From assembly GCF_900107435.1 (NCBI RefSeq), contig NZ_FNPZ01000008.1, positions 1 to 64,000 of the forward strand: a DNA stretch of 64,000 nucleotides, written 5' to 3'. Every line of letters begins with the position of its first letter. Positions within the stretch are counted from its first letter, which is position 1. Positions 18,324-26,703 of this stretch are shown in pieces. Below the pieces are notes generated by a model that saw nothing but the letters and a program-made list of their open reading frames with translations, made no database searches and was not told the origin of the DNA. This DNA comes from Herbiconiux ginsengi (lineage in GTDB: Bacteria; Actinomycetota; Actinomycetes; Actinomycetales; Microbacteriaceae). The translations under genes and the position numbers were made by a program.

Positions 18324-19357
18324 CGACCTCAGCCGGCTCCGGCACGAAGCCCGACGTGCTCCGGGGAGCTCCAGCGGGCGGACGCCGCCGCCGCGTCGCT
18401 CCGGCCGCGCGCTACATCATCCCGCTCGTGGTGGGGCTTGCGGCAATCCTGCTGGCCGACGCGATGGGCCGGTCGCTCGCGAACCAGGGCACGGAGTTGC
18501 TCCTCCTCGCGCTCCTCGCGCTGTCGTGGAACGTGATCGGGGGCTACGGTGGCCTGTTCTCCCTCGGGCACCAAGTGTTCGTCGGCGTGGGCGGCTACGC
18601 GCTCATCGTGATCCTGAGCCATACCGACCTGCCGCTGCCGCTCGTGCTGATCACAGCCGCGCTCCTCTCCGCTCTGACCGGGGTGGTGCTCGGATACCCC
18701 ATGCTGAGGCTCCGCGGCCCTTACTTCGCCATCGGCACACTGGGTGTCGCCCTCGCCGTTCTGGCCTGGATGCTCAACTGGCCGTTCACAAAGGCCTCGC
18801 AGTCGTACCCACTGCCGATGAGCGATTCGCTCGGCTTCACCGAGCTCTTCCAGCTCACCGTCGCGATCGCCGTGCTGGCGCTCCTCGCCATCACGGCGCT
18901 CGTGTCCTCACCCCTGGGGCTCCGGCTCGTCGCGCTGCGCGACGACGAGTTCGGCGCGGCGAGTCTCGGAGTGAGACGGGTGCGCACTCTGCTGCCTGTC
19001 TGGGCCGTCAGCGGATTCCTGGCCGGACTCGTCGGGGCGCTCTTCGCGCTTCAGCAGGGCAGTCTCACCCCGACCTCGGCATTCAGCATCCAGTTCGTGC
19101 TCGACGCGATCGTGGTGTGCGTGATCGGTGGGGTGGGAACTCTCTACGGTCCGCTCATCGGCGCCGTCGTGGTGTTCGCACTTCGGCAGTACACGGCCGA
19201 CTTCGGCGAGTGGGCCATGTTGATCGAGGCGCTCGTCGTGATCCTCGTGGTACGTCTCGCGCCCGAGGGGCTGTGGGGCATCTTCGGAAGACTGATCCGC
19301 GCTCTGCGTCGCGGACGACCGGCGGGCGCTGTCCCGCAGAAAGAAGGAACATCGTGA
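18320..19357 (+). CDS. Branched-chain-type ABC permease (LivM-like)
   Basis: 345-aa membrane permease partner of the LivH-like protein. Landmarks are WNVIGGYGGLFSLGHQVFVG, LRGPYFAIGTLGVA and GLRLVALRDDEFGAASLGV, the LivM coupling-loop motif. It begins on the ATGA overlap with LivH and its stop overlaps the GTG of the next gene by three bases. The Arg-rich N-terminus (GGRRRRVAPAARYIIP) precedes the first helix. Confidence 0.92.
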   Translation: MTTSAGSGTKPDVLRGAPAGGRRRRVAPAARYIIPLVVGLAAILLADAMGRSLANQGTELLLLALLALSWNVIGGYGGLFSLGHQVFVGVGGYALIVILSHTDLPLPLVLITAALLSALTGVVLGYPMLRLRGPYFAIGTLGVALAVLAWMLNWPFTKASQSYPLPMSDSLGFTELFQLTVAIAVLALLAITALVSSPLGLRLVALRDDEFGAASLGVRRVRTLLPVWAVSGFLAGLVGALFALQQGSLTPTSAFSIQFVLDAIVVCVIGGVGTLYGPLIGAVVVFALRQYTADFGEWAMLIEALVVILVVRLAPEGLWGIFGRLIRALRRGRPAGAVPQKEGTS

Positions 19358-20979
19358 GCACGGTGTACAAGGCGGATGTCGTCGTGAACGGTCTCGGTCC
19401 GGTGGGCCTCATGGCCTGCATCCTGCTCGGCCGGCGGGGCTACACCGTCCATGCCGTCGAGCGCTGGCACGAGCAGTACGGACGACCACGTGCCGTCACT
19501 TTCGACCACGAGATCGCCCGGGTGCTCGGGATGCTGGGCATCGATGCCGACAACGACCCCGGTATCGAGCACCACGGCGACCATTACTACTGGCTGAACG
19601 CCGACGACGAGATACTGCTCGAGCCCGACTGGATCTCGACGGAGTCGAACGGCTACCACAACCGCTATTGGTTCAACCAGCCGGAACTCGAACGACGGCT
19701 GCTCGTGCTCATCGAGACCCTGCCGAACGTGCACGTGCACTACGGCCGCGAGACCGTCTCGTTCGAGCAGGACGCCGACGGCGTCACGCTGGGCTTCCGG
19801 GAGATCGTGCGAGGCACGACGGTCGTCGATTTCGCCGAGGGCGGTGAGACGGGTGAGATCAGGGCGTCGTACGCGATCGGCGCCGACGGGGCGAACAGCT
19901 TCATCCGCCGATCCGTGGGACTCGAGATGACCGACCTCGGATTCCTTTTCACCTGGCTCATCGTCGACACCCGCCCCTTCGAGTACCCGCACTACCGCAC
20001 CGCCCATTTCCAGATCTGCGATCCCTCTCGGCCGACCACGGTGGTGCCGGGCGGCCCGGGGCGCAGGCGCTGGGAATGGATGCTGCTCCCAGGGGAGGAC
20101 CCCGTGCAGTTCGGATCCGAGGAGAACGTCTGGAGGCTGCTCGAGCCGTGGGGCATGCGGCCGGACACCGCAGAACTCGAGCGAGCGGCGGTCACGCGCT
20201 TCGAAGCGAAATACCTCGAACGGTGGAGAGCCGGGCGGGCGCTGCTCGTGGGCGATGCCGCTCATCTCATGCCGCCCTTCGCAGGAGAGGGCATGTGCGC
20301 GGGGCTGCGCGACGTCGTCAACCTCGTCTGGCGTCTCGACCGCGTTCTCCAGGGAACCGCCGACCAGGCGCTGCTGGATGAATGGTCCAATGAGCGCCGG
20401 GAGCAGGCGAAGTGGTACATCGAGTTCTCGGTGGGGCTCGGAGAGGTGATCTGCATCTCCGACCCGGAACAGGCGGCGGCCCGCGACGCCAGGATGAAGG
20501 CGGAGTACGCGGTGCAGTCGGCGGTGGGGCCCGTACCCACCCATGACGTGCTGCTCGGAAATGGCACCTGGATCGCAGACGACCCGCTGGCCGGTACGAC
20601 CTCGATCCAAGGCAGGGTCGCATTCCGCGGCCGCACCGGCCGCTTCGACGACGTGGTGGGGCGCGATGCCTGGTTCCTCCTGAGCGCGGTCGGCCACGAG
20701 ACGGAACTCGACGACACGCGGCACCGGATCTTGGACGGGATCGGCGGTTCGGCGCTCACCGTCGGGCCTGCCGGAAGCGGAGCCCGGGTCATCGACATCG
20801 ATGGCACCTACGCTGCCTGGTTCGCTCAGCACGACGTGAACCATCTCCTCGTGCGGCCCGACTTCTATGTCGCCTTCACCGCGCGCGGGGCGAATCAGCT
20901 CGCCGAGCGCTTCGACACCATCGCGGCCTCCGTGCTCTCGGACTCGGCCGCCGCCGACGTGGAGAGGATCTCCGCATGA
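19354..20979 (+). CDS. FAD-dependent hydroxylase, MhpA-like
   Basis: 541-aa flavoprotein monooxygenase resembling 3-(3-hydroxyphenyl)propionate hydroxylase. It has GLGPVGLMACILLGRRGY for FAD binding, YAIGADGANSFIRRSVG (DG motif) and ALLVGDAAHLMPPFAGEGMCAGLRD (second FAD motif), with a C-terminal thioredoxin-like extension. GTG 19354 overlaps the LivM stop; the open frame upstream is only the shadow of LivM. It is distinct from the PheA-type enzyme at 1.8-3.3 kb. A hydroxylated aromatic acid is the expected substrate by family, but no ring-cleavage enzyme follows it in this operon. Confidence 0.9.
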   Translation: MSTVYKADVVVNGLGPVGLMACILLGRRGYTVHAVERWHEQYGRPRAVTFDHEIARVLGMLGIDADNDPGIEHHGDHYYWLNADDEILLEPDWISTESNGYHNRYWFNQPELERRLLVLIETLPNVHVHYGRETVSFEQDADGVTLGFREIVRGTTVVDFAEGGETGEIRASYAIGADGANSFIRRSVGLEMTDLGFLFTWLIVDTRPFEYPHYRTAHFQICDPSRPTTVVPGGPGRRRWEWMLLPGEDPVQFGSEENVWRLLEPWGMRPDTAELERAAVTRFEAKYLERWRAGRALLVGDAAHLMPPFAGEGMCAGLRDVVNLVWRLDRVLQGTADQALLDEWSNERREQAKWYIEFSVGLGEVICISDPEQAAARDARMKAEYAVQSAVGPVPTHDVLLGNGTWIADDPLAGTTSIQGRVAFRGRTGRFDDVVGRDAWFLLSAVGHETELDDTRHRILDGIGGSALTVGPAGSGARVIDIDGTYAAWFAQHDVNHLLVRPDFYVAFTARGANQLAERFDTIAASVLSDSAAADVERISA

Positions 20980-21656
20980 CCATCACGACCATCACCATCT
21001 CCAATCCCTCCGGGGAGGGCAATCTGCTGAACCCCGAGGTGATCGCACGTCTCGTGCGCGAGCTGAACGCCGCGGATGCGGACAGCGACGTCACAGGCAT
21101 CGTGCTGACCGGGGCGGGCGAGGTCTTTTGCAGCGGCCTCGACATCCCGGCGATCAAGGCAGGAGGCGACCCGGTGGAGTTCGCCACGGCCCTCGCCGGG
21201 CTGCTGAAGCGGGTGCCGGTCCTCTCGACTCCGGTGGTCGCCGCGATCAACGGCGATGCGGTCGCGTCCGGCGCGTCCCTCGTCGCCATCGCCGACTACG
21301 CCGTGTGCGTTCCGGGCGCGAAGATCGGCACCCGGGAGGTGAGTCTCGGCATCTGGCCGATGGTGGCCCAGGTGCCCCTGATCCAGCGGCTCGGTGCCCG
21401 CTGGGCGATGGAGAACGTCGGGTCGGGGGAGCCGTTCACGGCGGAGCGCGCGCGGGAGGTCGGCTTGGTCAACACCATCGTGCCCGCCGATTCGCTGCAG
21501 GACGCCGCCCACGACTGGCTGCGGAAGGCTGCGCGGGCGGGAGAAGTGACGGCGACAGGGCGACCGGCCTTCTACCGGTTCGCCGAGTTGGGCTACGACG
21601 ATGCCCTCGATGCCTCGGTCGAACTCTTCGCGGAGATGAACAGGCCGAAGAAATGA
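20976..21656 (+). CDS. Enoyl-CoA hydratase/isomerase-family protein
   Basis: 226-aa crotonase-fold protein. VTGIVLTGAGEVFCSGLDIPAIK gives the first oxyanion strand (cited in part) and AAINGDAVASGASLVAIADY the second; REVSLGIWPMVAQV follows. It is shorter than the usual 255-265 aa, with a reduced C-terminal helix. Residues at the two catalytic Glu positions are not obvious, so hydrolase, isomerase or decarboxylase activity on a CoA thioester are all possible. It starts on an ATGA overlap with the hydroxylase. Confidence 0.85.
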   Translation: MTITTITISNPSGEGNLLNPEVIARLVRELNAADADSDVTGIVLTGAGEVFCSGLDIPAIKAGGDPVEFATALAGLLKRVPVLSTPVVAAINGDAVASGASLVAIADYAVCVPGAKIGTREVSLGIWPMVAQVPLIQRLGARWAMENVGSGEPFTAERAREVGLVNTIVPADSLQDAAHDWLRKAARAGEVTATGRPAFYRFAELGYDDALDASVELFAEMNRPKK

Positions 21657-21760
21657 GTGCCGACGACCCAGCCGAGGGCGAAGGAAGTGGAATAGTCCAC
21701 ACGGCGTTGGCGCCACGACTTCCGGATGGAAGCCTCACCGGTGAGACGAGGAGATCCGTC

Positions 21761-22357
21761 ATGTCAAAGCCGATCGATCACATCGACACCGAAGCGGTCA
21801 AACTCCTCCTCGGACAGCGTCTTCGTGACCTTCGCGGCTCTCAGCGGGTCAGTCTGAGACAGCTGGCAGCAATCGTCGGCTGCTCAGCCAGCGCCCTTTC
21901 CCAAATCGAGAATGGCCTTGTCTGGCCCTCGGTCGATCTCCTGATGCGGGTAGCGCACGAACTCGGCGCTTCGTTCGACGAACTCCTGGGACAGCGTGAG
22001 GGACCGGCATCGCCGACGCGAACGGATTCACCCGTTGCTTCGATCGATTCGATCGAGCTCACCTCCTCTGTCTTGGAGCCGGGCCGCGCTGCAGAGGCCG
22101 AGCCGCTGGGCGCGGATGGAGTCGGGTTCGTCTACGTCGCCGAAGGTGAGCTGACCTTGGATCTCGATTCGGTCTGCTTCGTTCTGAGTGAAGGCAGCAC
22201 GATGCGGTTCAACCCGGCCCGTCGGACGAGGTACAGCAATCGAGGCAGTCATCCCGTTCGAGCATTGTGGGGGCACGTACACACGCCCGTTCCCCCACGG
22301 TCAGCAGACACGAGCAGCAATGCGCCGACCGGCGCAACCAGGAAGGAACATCGATGA
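21761..22357 (+). CDS. XRE-family regulator with C-terminal cupin domain
   Basis: 198-aa one-component regulator. Residues about 15-70 are a Cro/C1-type helix-turn-helix (LRQLAAIVGCSASALSQIENGLVWPSVDLLMR); residues about 105-180 are a small cupin (GVGFVYVAEGELTLDLDSV ... STMRFNPARRTRYSNRGSHPVR). Such proteins sense small metabolites and autoregulate catabolic operons. ATG 21761 has GAGGAG at 21748-21753, 7 nt upstream. An alternative ATG at 21653 overlaps the previous stop and would add 36 residues; I cannot exclude it. It overlaps the M24 gene by four bases. Confidence 0.87.
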   Translation: MSKPIDHIDTEAVKLLLGQRLRDLRGSQRVSLRQLAAIVGCSASALSQIENGLVWPSVDLLMRVAHELGASFDELLGQREGPASPTRTDSPVASIDSIELTSSVLEPGRAAEAEPLGADGVGFVYVAEGELTLDLDSVCFVLSEGSTMRFNPARRTRYSNRGSHPVRALWGHVHTPVPPRSADTSSNAPTGATRKEHR

Positions 22358-23736
22358 AGAGCACAGGCACTACCGGAACGAACGCCGTCGACTGGGAGGC
22401 GCGCGTTGATATGGATCGGTTGCGGGATGGCAGGCTGGCGCGTGTGAAGGCTGAGCTTGATCGTTCGGATCTGGGCGCGGTGCTCGCGTTCGATTTCTCG
22501 AACATCCGGTATATGAGCGCGACCCATATCGGCACGTGGGCGATGGACAAGTTGATTCGTTTCGCTCTTCTGACGCGAAATACCGATCCTGTGGTGTGGG
22601 ACTTCGGTTCGGCGGCGAAGCATCACCAGCTCTACAACCCGTGGTTGGACACGACCACGGCGGAGATGGATGCCGATCCGAACGCCCCGCACGAAGGGGC
22701 GAAGCGGCTTCGGTTGGAGTCGGGGGCGCGGGCGGGTATATCGACGTTGCGGGGCGCGTTCCCGCCGGAAGCGGAGATCGCGGCGGGGGTGGCGAAGAAG
22801 ATCAAACGAGAGCTGGAGAAGTTCGGTCTCGCGGATCAGCCGCTCGGAGTCGACGTGATCGAGTTGCCGGTGTTGTTCGCGTTGCAGCAGGAGGGCATCC
22901 AGGTGGTCGATGGGCAGCAGGTGTTCCTGGAAGCGCGGCGGGTGAAGATCCCGGAGGAGATCCGTCTGCTCACTCAGGCGGCGTCGATGGTGGATGCCGC
23001 GTACGAGGACCTCTACCGGTTCCTGCGTCCCGGAGTGCGGGAGAACGAAGCGGTCGGGTTGGTCGCGAAGACCTTGTATGACCTGGGGTCGGAGTATGTG
23101 GAGGGGGTGAACGCGATCTCCGGTGAGCGGTGTTCCCCGCATCCGCACGTGTTCTCCGACCGGTTGATCCGGCCCGGGGATCCGGCGTTCTTCGATATCC
23201 TGCATTCCTTCAACGGGTACCGCACCTGTTACTACCGCACCTTCGCGGTGGGGTCGGCGAGTTCCGCTCAACGCGATGCCTACACGAGGGCGCGGGAATA
23301 CATGGACCGGGCGATCGCGTTGGTGCGGCCCGGCGCGACCACGGCCGATATCGTGGCGGTGTGGCCGACGGCGCAGGAGTTCGGATTCGCCGACGAGGAG
23401 GCCGCGTTCGCGTTGCAGTACGGGCACGGGGTGGGGTTGTCGATCTGGGAGAAGCCGATCTTCTCCCGGCTGACCTCGCTCGATCATCCCGAGCTGTTGC
23501 AGGAGGGCAACGTGTTCGCGCTCGAGACGTATTGGCCCTCGGCCGACGGGTGGGGAGCAGCCCGGATCGAAGAGGAAGTGGTGGTGACCGCCGAGGGCTG
23601 TGAAGTGATCACGAAGTTCCCGGCCGAGGAACTCCTCGTCGCGGGGAAACGGTATTACACCATCGATGGGCCGTTGAACCTGGAACGCGATTCCCAGTCC
23701 CATCTGAACACCCCCTCCGGGCGTGGTCAGGCATGA
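22354..23736 (+). CDS. M24 (pita-bread) family hydrolase, altered metal site
   Basis: 460-aa protein of the Xaa-Pro peptidase/creatinase/DddP fold. N-terminal creatinase-like domain (about 20-200), then the M24 domain. Expected ligand positions: Asp281 in PAFFDILHSFNGY is present, but the second Asp, eleven residues later, is Cys292 (RTCYYRTF). His358 (GHGVGLSIWEKP), Glu391 (ALETYWP) and Glu407 (RIEEEVV) are present. So a normal dinuclear site is unlikely; creatinase, a metal-free relative, and the DMSP lyase DddP show that this fold does C-N and C-S chemistry besides peptide hydrolysis. ATG 22354 has GGAAGGA upstream. Function in the pathway is unknown. Confidence 0.85.
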   Translation: MKSTGTTGTNAVDWEARVDMDRLRDGRLARVKAELDRSDLGAVLAFDFSNIRYMSATHIGTWAMDKLIRFALLTRNTDPVVWDFGSAAKHHQLYNPWLDTTTAEMDADPNAPHEGAKRLRLESGARAGISTLRGAFPPEAEIAAGVAKKIKRELEKFGLADQPLGVDVIELPVLFALQQEGIQVVDGQQVFLEARRVKIPEEIRLLTQAASMVDAAYEDLYRFLRPGVRENEAVGLVAKTLYDLGSEYVEGVNAISGERCSPHPHVFSDRLIRPGDPAFFDILHSFNGYRTCYYRTFAVGSASSAQRDAYTRAREYMDRAIALVRPGATTADIVAVWPTAQEFGFADEEAAFALQYGHGVGLSIWEKPIFSRLTSLDHPELLQEGNVFALETYWPSADGWGAARIEEEVVVTAEGCEVITKFPAEELLVAGKRYYTIDGPLNLERDSQSHLNTPSGRGQA

Positions 23737-24623
23737 CGACCGTCGGATTCCTGGGCCTGGGCGCCATGGGGTCGGGCATGGCCCGGCGCCTCCTCGACGC
23801 CGGCCACGACGTGGTGGTCTGGAACCGCTCTCCCGCCGCCATCGAGACTCTCGTCGCGGCGGGAGCGCGGCGAGCACCGACATCGGCAGAGGCCCTCGCG
23901 CCCGAGCTGTCGTTCTCCATGCTCGCCAACGACGATGCCCTGCGGGCAGTGCTCGACCCGGCCGCAATCCGGTCGCTGAAAGGGCGCACGCACGTCGTGA
24001 TGGGCTCGATCAGTCCATCGCTGGCAGACGGACTCGTGGCCGCCTTCGATGCTGAAGGGGCGCGCTACGTCGCCGCCCCGGTGCTCGGGCGGCCGCCGGT
24101 GGCCGCCGCCGGGGAGCTGAACATCCTCGCCGCGGGAGCCGCGGGCGTGCTCGACACGCTCGAGCCGTATTTCGCCGCACTCGGCAGGCGCACCTGGCGG
24201 CTGGGAGAGCGTCCCTCGGTCGCCAACGCTGTGAAGGCCGCCGTGAACTACAACATCATCCACGCCATGCAGGCCATCGGCGAGTCCGTCGCGATGACCG
24301 AGCGTCAGGGCGTCGACCCCGAGCTCTTCACCGAACTGCTCTCGTCGACCCTCTTCGGTGGGGTCGTGTACTCGGGATACGGGGGCATGATCGCACGCGG
24401 CGAGTACAGTCCGCCCGGCTTCCACATCGCCCTGGGCCGCAAGGATCTGCGGCTCGCCCAGGATGTCGCGGAGGCGGGCGGGGTCACCGCGGCGACCCTA
24501 CCGGCTCTCGTCGCGGTCTTCGACGCGGCTCTCGCCGATCCGGATCTCAAGGACGCCGACTGGAGCGCGATCGCGGAGGTCTCACGCCGTGACCTCCTCG
24601 AGAAGCGCCCTCAGGCACGATGA
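23733..24623 (+). CDS. NAD(P)-dependent 3-hydroxyisobutyrate dehydrogenase-like oxidoreductase
   Basis: 296-aa beta-hydroxyacid dehydrogenase family enzyme. The N-terminal Rossmann fold begins VGFLGLGAMGSGMARRLL; the second domain includes NAVKAAVNYNIIHAMQAIGES where the Lys of VKAAVNY is the family's catalytic residue. It starts on an ATGA overlap with the M24 gene. Family members oxidise 3-hydroxyisobutyrate, tartronate semialdehyde or related 3-hydroxyacids, or act as imine reductases. The exact substrate is unclear. Confidence 0.88.
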   Translation: MTTVGFLGLGAMGSGMARRLLDAGHDVVVWNRSPAAIETLVAAGARRAPTSAEALAPELSFSMLANDDALRAVLDPAAIRSLKGRTHVVMGSISPSLADGLVAAFDAEGARYVAAPVLGRPPVAAAGELNILAAGAAGVLDTLEPYFAALGRRTWRLGERPSVANAVKAAVNYNIIHAMQAIGESVAMTERQGVDPELFTELLSSTLFGGVVYSGYGGMIARGEYSPPGFHIALGRKDLRLAQDVAEAGGVTAATLPALVAVFDAALADPDLKDADWSAIAEVSRRDLLEKRPQAR

Positions 24624-24659
24624 TGTCTGCACGCTGAGGACCGTCAGAAAGGGATGAAC

Positions 24660-24977
24660 ATGAGTATTCTGCACATCGCGAGCTTCCGGTGGAAGCCCGA
24701 GGTCGCCGAGATCGATATCGCTCGTTTGACCGACGCCCTGAACGAGATGCGTGCTGGGATTCCGGAGATCCGCTCGTATGTCGTGGGCCCCAACCTGCAC
24801 TTGCGAGCGGGCGGGGCGGACTACGGCGTCGCGGCGATCCTCGACGACGGTGCCGGGCTGGACACCTACCTGGATCACGTCGACCACAAGGCGGTGTACG
24901 AGAAGTATCTCGGGTGGATGATCGCCGAGCGATCCGCGGTCCAGCTGCCGATCAGTGCAGGGGCGTTCGACGCCTAG
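24660..24977 (+). CDS. Dabb-domain (stress-responsive A/B barrel) protein
   Basis: 105-aa ferredoxin-like dimeric A/B barrel protein: ILHIASFRWKPEVAE at the start and the central GPNLHLRAGGADYGVAAIL with DHVDHKAVYEKYL are characteristic. Some Dabb proteins act as small cyclases or accessory enzymes in aromatic metabolism (olivetolic acid cyclase type), others are of unknown function. I prefer ATG 24660 over 24654 since AGAAAGGG ends at 24653, giving a 6-nt spacer. Last gene of the plus-strand operon; it converges on the ThDP enzyme 27 nt later. Confidence 0.85.
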   Translation: MSILHIASFRWKPEVAEIDIARLTDALNEMRAGIPEIRSYVVGPNLHLRAGGADYGVAAILDDGAGLDTYLDHVDHKAVYEKYLGWMIAERSAVQLPISAGAFDA

Positions 24978-25004
24978 TGTGTGTCTACCCCCGCTGGCCG
25001 GCAC

Positions 25005-26657
25005 TCACGAGTTCACGCGAATGATCTCCTGCTGGTAGGGAGCGATGACGTCGCCGGAGATCCGCAGGTCCAGAAGCAGGAACGGTCGCTCGGCTGTCGG
25101 ACGGGCCGCCCAGTCGCACAGAACGTCCAGCTCCGGGAGCGATCGGATCACGGCGCCCTGGGCTCCGAACGACGCGGCCAGGGCGGCGAAATCCACCTCG
25201 GGGATGCGCATGGGTCCTTGATCGAGACCCTTCCGCCCGTAGAGGTGGATCTCCGCGCCGTATGCCCCGTCATTCCACACCACCGCCAGACCGCGACCGC
25301 CGGCGCTGCGAATCGCGCTCTCCAGGTCGGCCAGCGCCATGAGTCCGCCGCCGTCGCCGGTGGTGAGCACGACGGTCGAGTCGGGCTTGGCCGACGCGGC
25401 ACCCGGCACACTCGCGAAGCCGAATCCGATGGACTGGAAGGCCGTTCCGACCATCACCATGCGATCCGGTGAAGCGACCGGCCAGTACATGTTCGCCCAG
25501 CCGATGAAATGACCGCCGTCGGAGACGACGACCCGGTCTGCCGGCAGCAGCTCGCCGATGCGGACCGCCGCCGAACGCGGATCGAGTCGGCCGTCAGCCG
25601 CCGAGCCGTCGCCGGGATGACGGGCGCGAGCGGAGGTCAGGTCGACGGATTCCCGCCATGTGCTCGGCCCGTCTCCCATCACCGAGAGATGGCCGAGCAG
25701 CACGTCGACCACCATCGCGGCGTCGCCGCGCACGTACGCGTCGACCCGAGGATGGGTCGCGGCCGGGGCGAGGTCGACCTGGAAGACTCGAGTCGAGGGA
25801 GCGAAGAGCTCGCCGAAGCGCATCGTGAACTGGTTGAGCGAGGCGCCGAAGACGGCGACCACGTCGGCGTCTCGGACCAGCTCCATCGCCCCGTCTGCCC
25901 CGAAGCCGCCGGTCACGCCGAGGTCGTAGGTGCTGTCCGGGAACACTCCCTGGCCGAGCGCGGTGCCGGCGGTGAGCGCGCCGGTGGCCTCTGCCAGCAC
26001 ACCGAGGGCCGGCCCGGCGCCGGCGAGGAACGCTCCGCGCCCGGCGAGCAGCAGGGGGCGCTCGGCACCGGAGAGGGCGGCAGCGAGCGCGCGGAGGGCC
26101 TGCTCGGCGGCTCTGCCACTCGGCTCGATCGGCGACGGCGGCCGAGAAGGCGCGAGCGTCGGCACCGGTCCTGCTTCGGCATCGGCGAGGTCGTAGGGGA
26201 TGGCGAGCACCGAGGGAACGCGCAGGGTCAGCGCATGCTCGATCGCCGTGGCGGTGGTGGCTGCGGCATCTGCTGGTCCGACGGTGTACGTGCGGGCGCC
26301 TACAGCGGTGGCCAATGCGATTTGATCCACGTCCCACGCTCGGGGTCCCGACGAGGGTTCGTCTCCCACCACGAGCACGAGCGGAATCCGTGCGCGGGTG
26401 GCCTCGGCCAGAGCGGTGAGGGTGTTCGTGAAGCCGGCGCCGTAGGTGGCGGTCGCCGCAGCCAGACCGCCGCCCGCCCGATGATACGCGTCGGCCGCGA
26501 CCACTGCACCCGCCTCGTGCCTGACCGCCGTGTACTGCGCCTGGGTCTCCCGCGCCAGGATGTCCAGGAGATGGGCGTTCCCATTGCCCATCACTCCGAA
26601 GACGTGGTCGACGGATAGGGCGAGGGTGTGCGCGACGTGGGCGGAGACGCTGGGCAT
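25005..26657 (-). CDS. Thiamine diphosphate-dependent enzyme (benzoylformate decarboxylase/acetolactate synthase superfamily)
   Basis: 550-aa three-domain ThDP enzyme. The pyrimidine domain has Glu48 in AVRHEAGAVVAADAY, which activates the cofactor; the central domain includes PLLLAGRGAFLAGA; the pyrophosphate domain has TTGDGGGLMALADLESAIR followed by VVWNDGAYG, the GDG-N motif binding Mg-ThDP. Likely reaction is decarboxylation or carboligation of a 2-ketoacid. It follows the FMN 2-hydroxyacid oxidase gene by 46 nt, and that enzyme would make the ketoacid. ATG 26655-26657 has GAAAGG upstream. Oxalyl-CoA- or sulfoacid-type relatives are alternatives; I cannot assign the substrate. Confidence 0.85.
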   Translation of the reverse strand: MPSVSAHVAHTLALSVDHVFGVMGNGNAHLLDILARETQAQYTAVRHEAGAVVAADAYHRAGGGLAAATATYGAGFTNTLTALAEATRARIPLVLVVGDEPSSGPRAWDVDQIALATAVGARTYTVGPADAAATTATAIEHALTLRVPSVLAIPYDLADAEAGPVPTLAPSRPPSPIEPSGRAAEQALRALAAALSGAERPLLLAGRGAFLAGAGPALGVLAEATGALTAGTALGQGVFPDSTYDLGVTGGFGADGAMELVRDADVVAVFGASLNQFTMRFGELFAPSTRVFQVDLAPAATHPRVDAYVRGDAAMVVDVLLGHLSVMGDGPSTWRESVDLTSARARHPGDGSAADGRLDPRSAAVRIGELLPADRVVVSDGGHFIGWANMYWPVASPDRMVMVGTAFQSIGFGFASVPGAASAKPDSTVVLTTGDGGGLMALADLESAIRSAGGRGLAVVWNDGAYGAEIHLYGRKGLDQGPMRIPEVDFAALAASFGAQGAVIRSLPELDVLCDWAARPTAERPFLLLDLRISGDVIAPYQQEIIRVNS

Positions 26658-26703
26658 GGAGGCCTTTCGGAGGAGAGCGAGGACAGGGAGGCGGGACGTG
26701 CGG

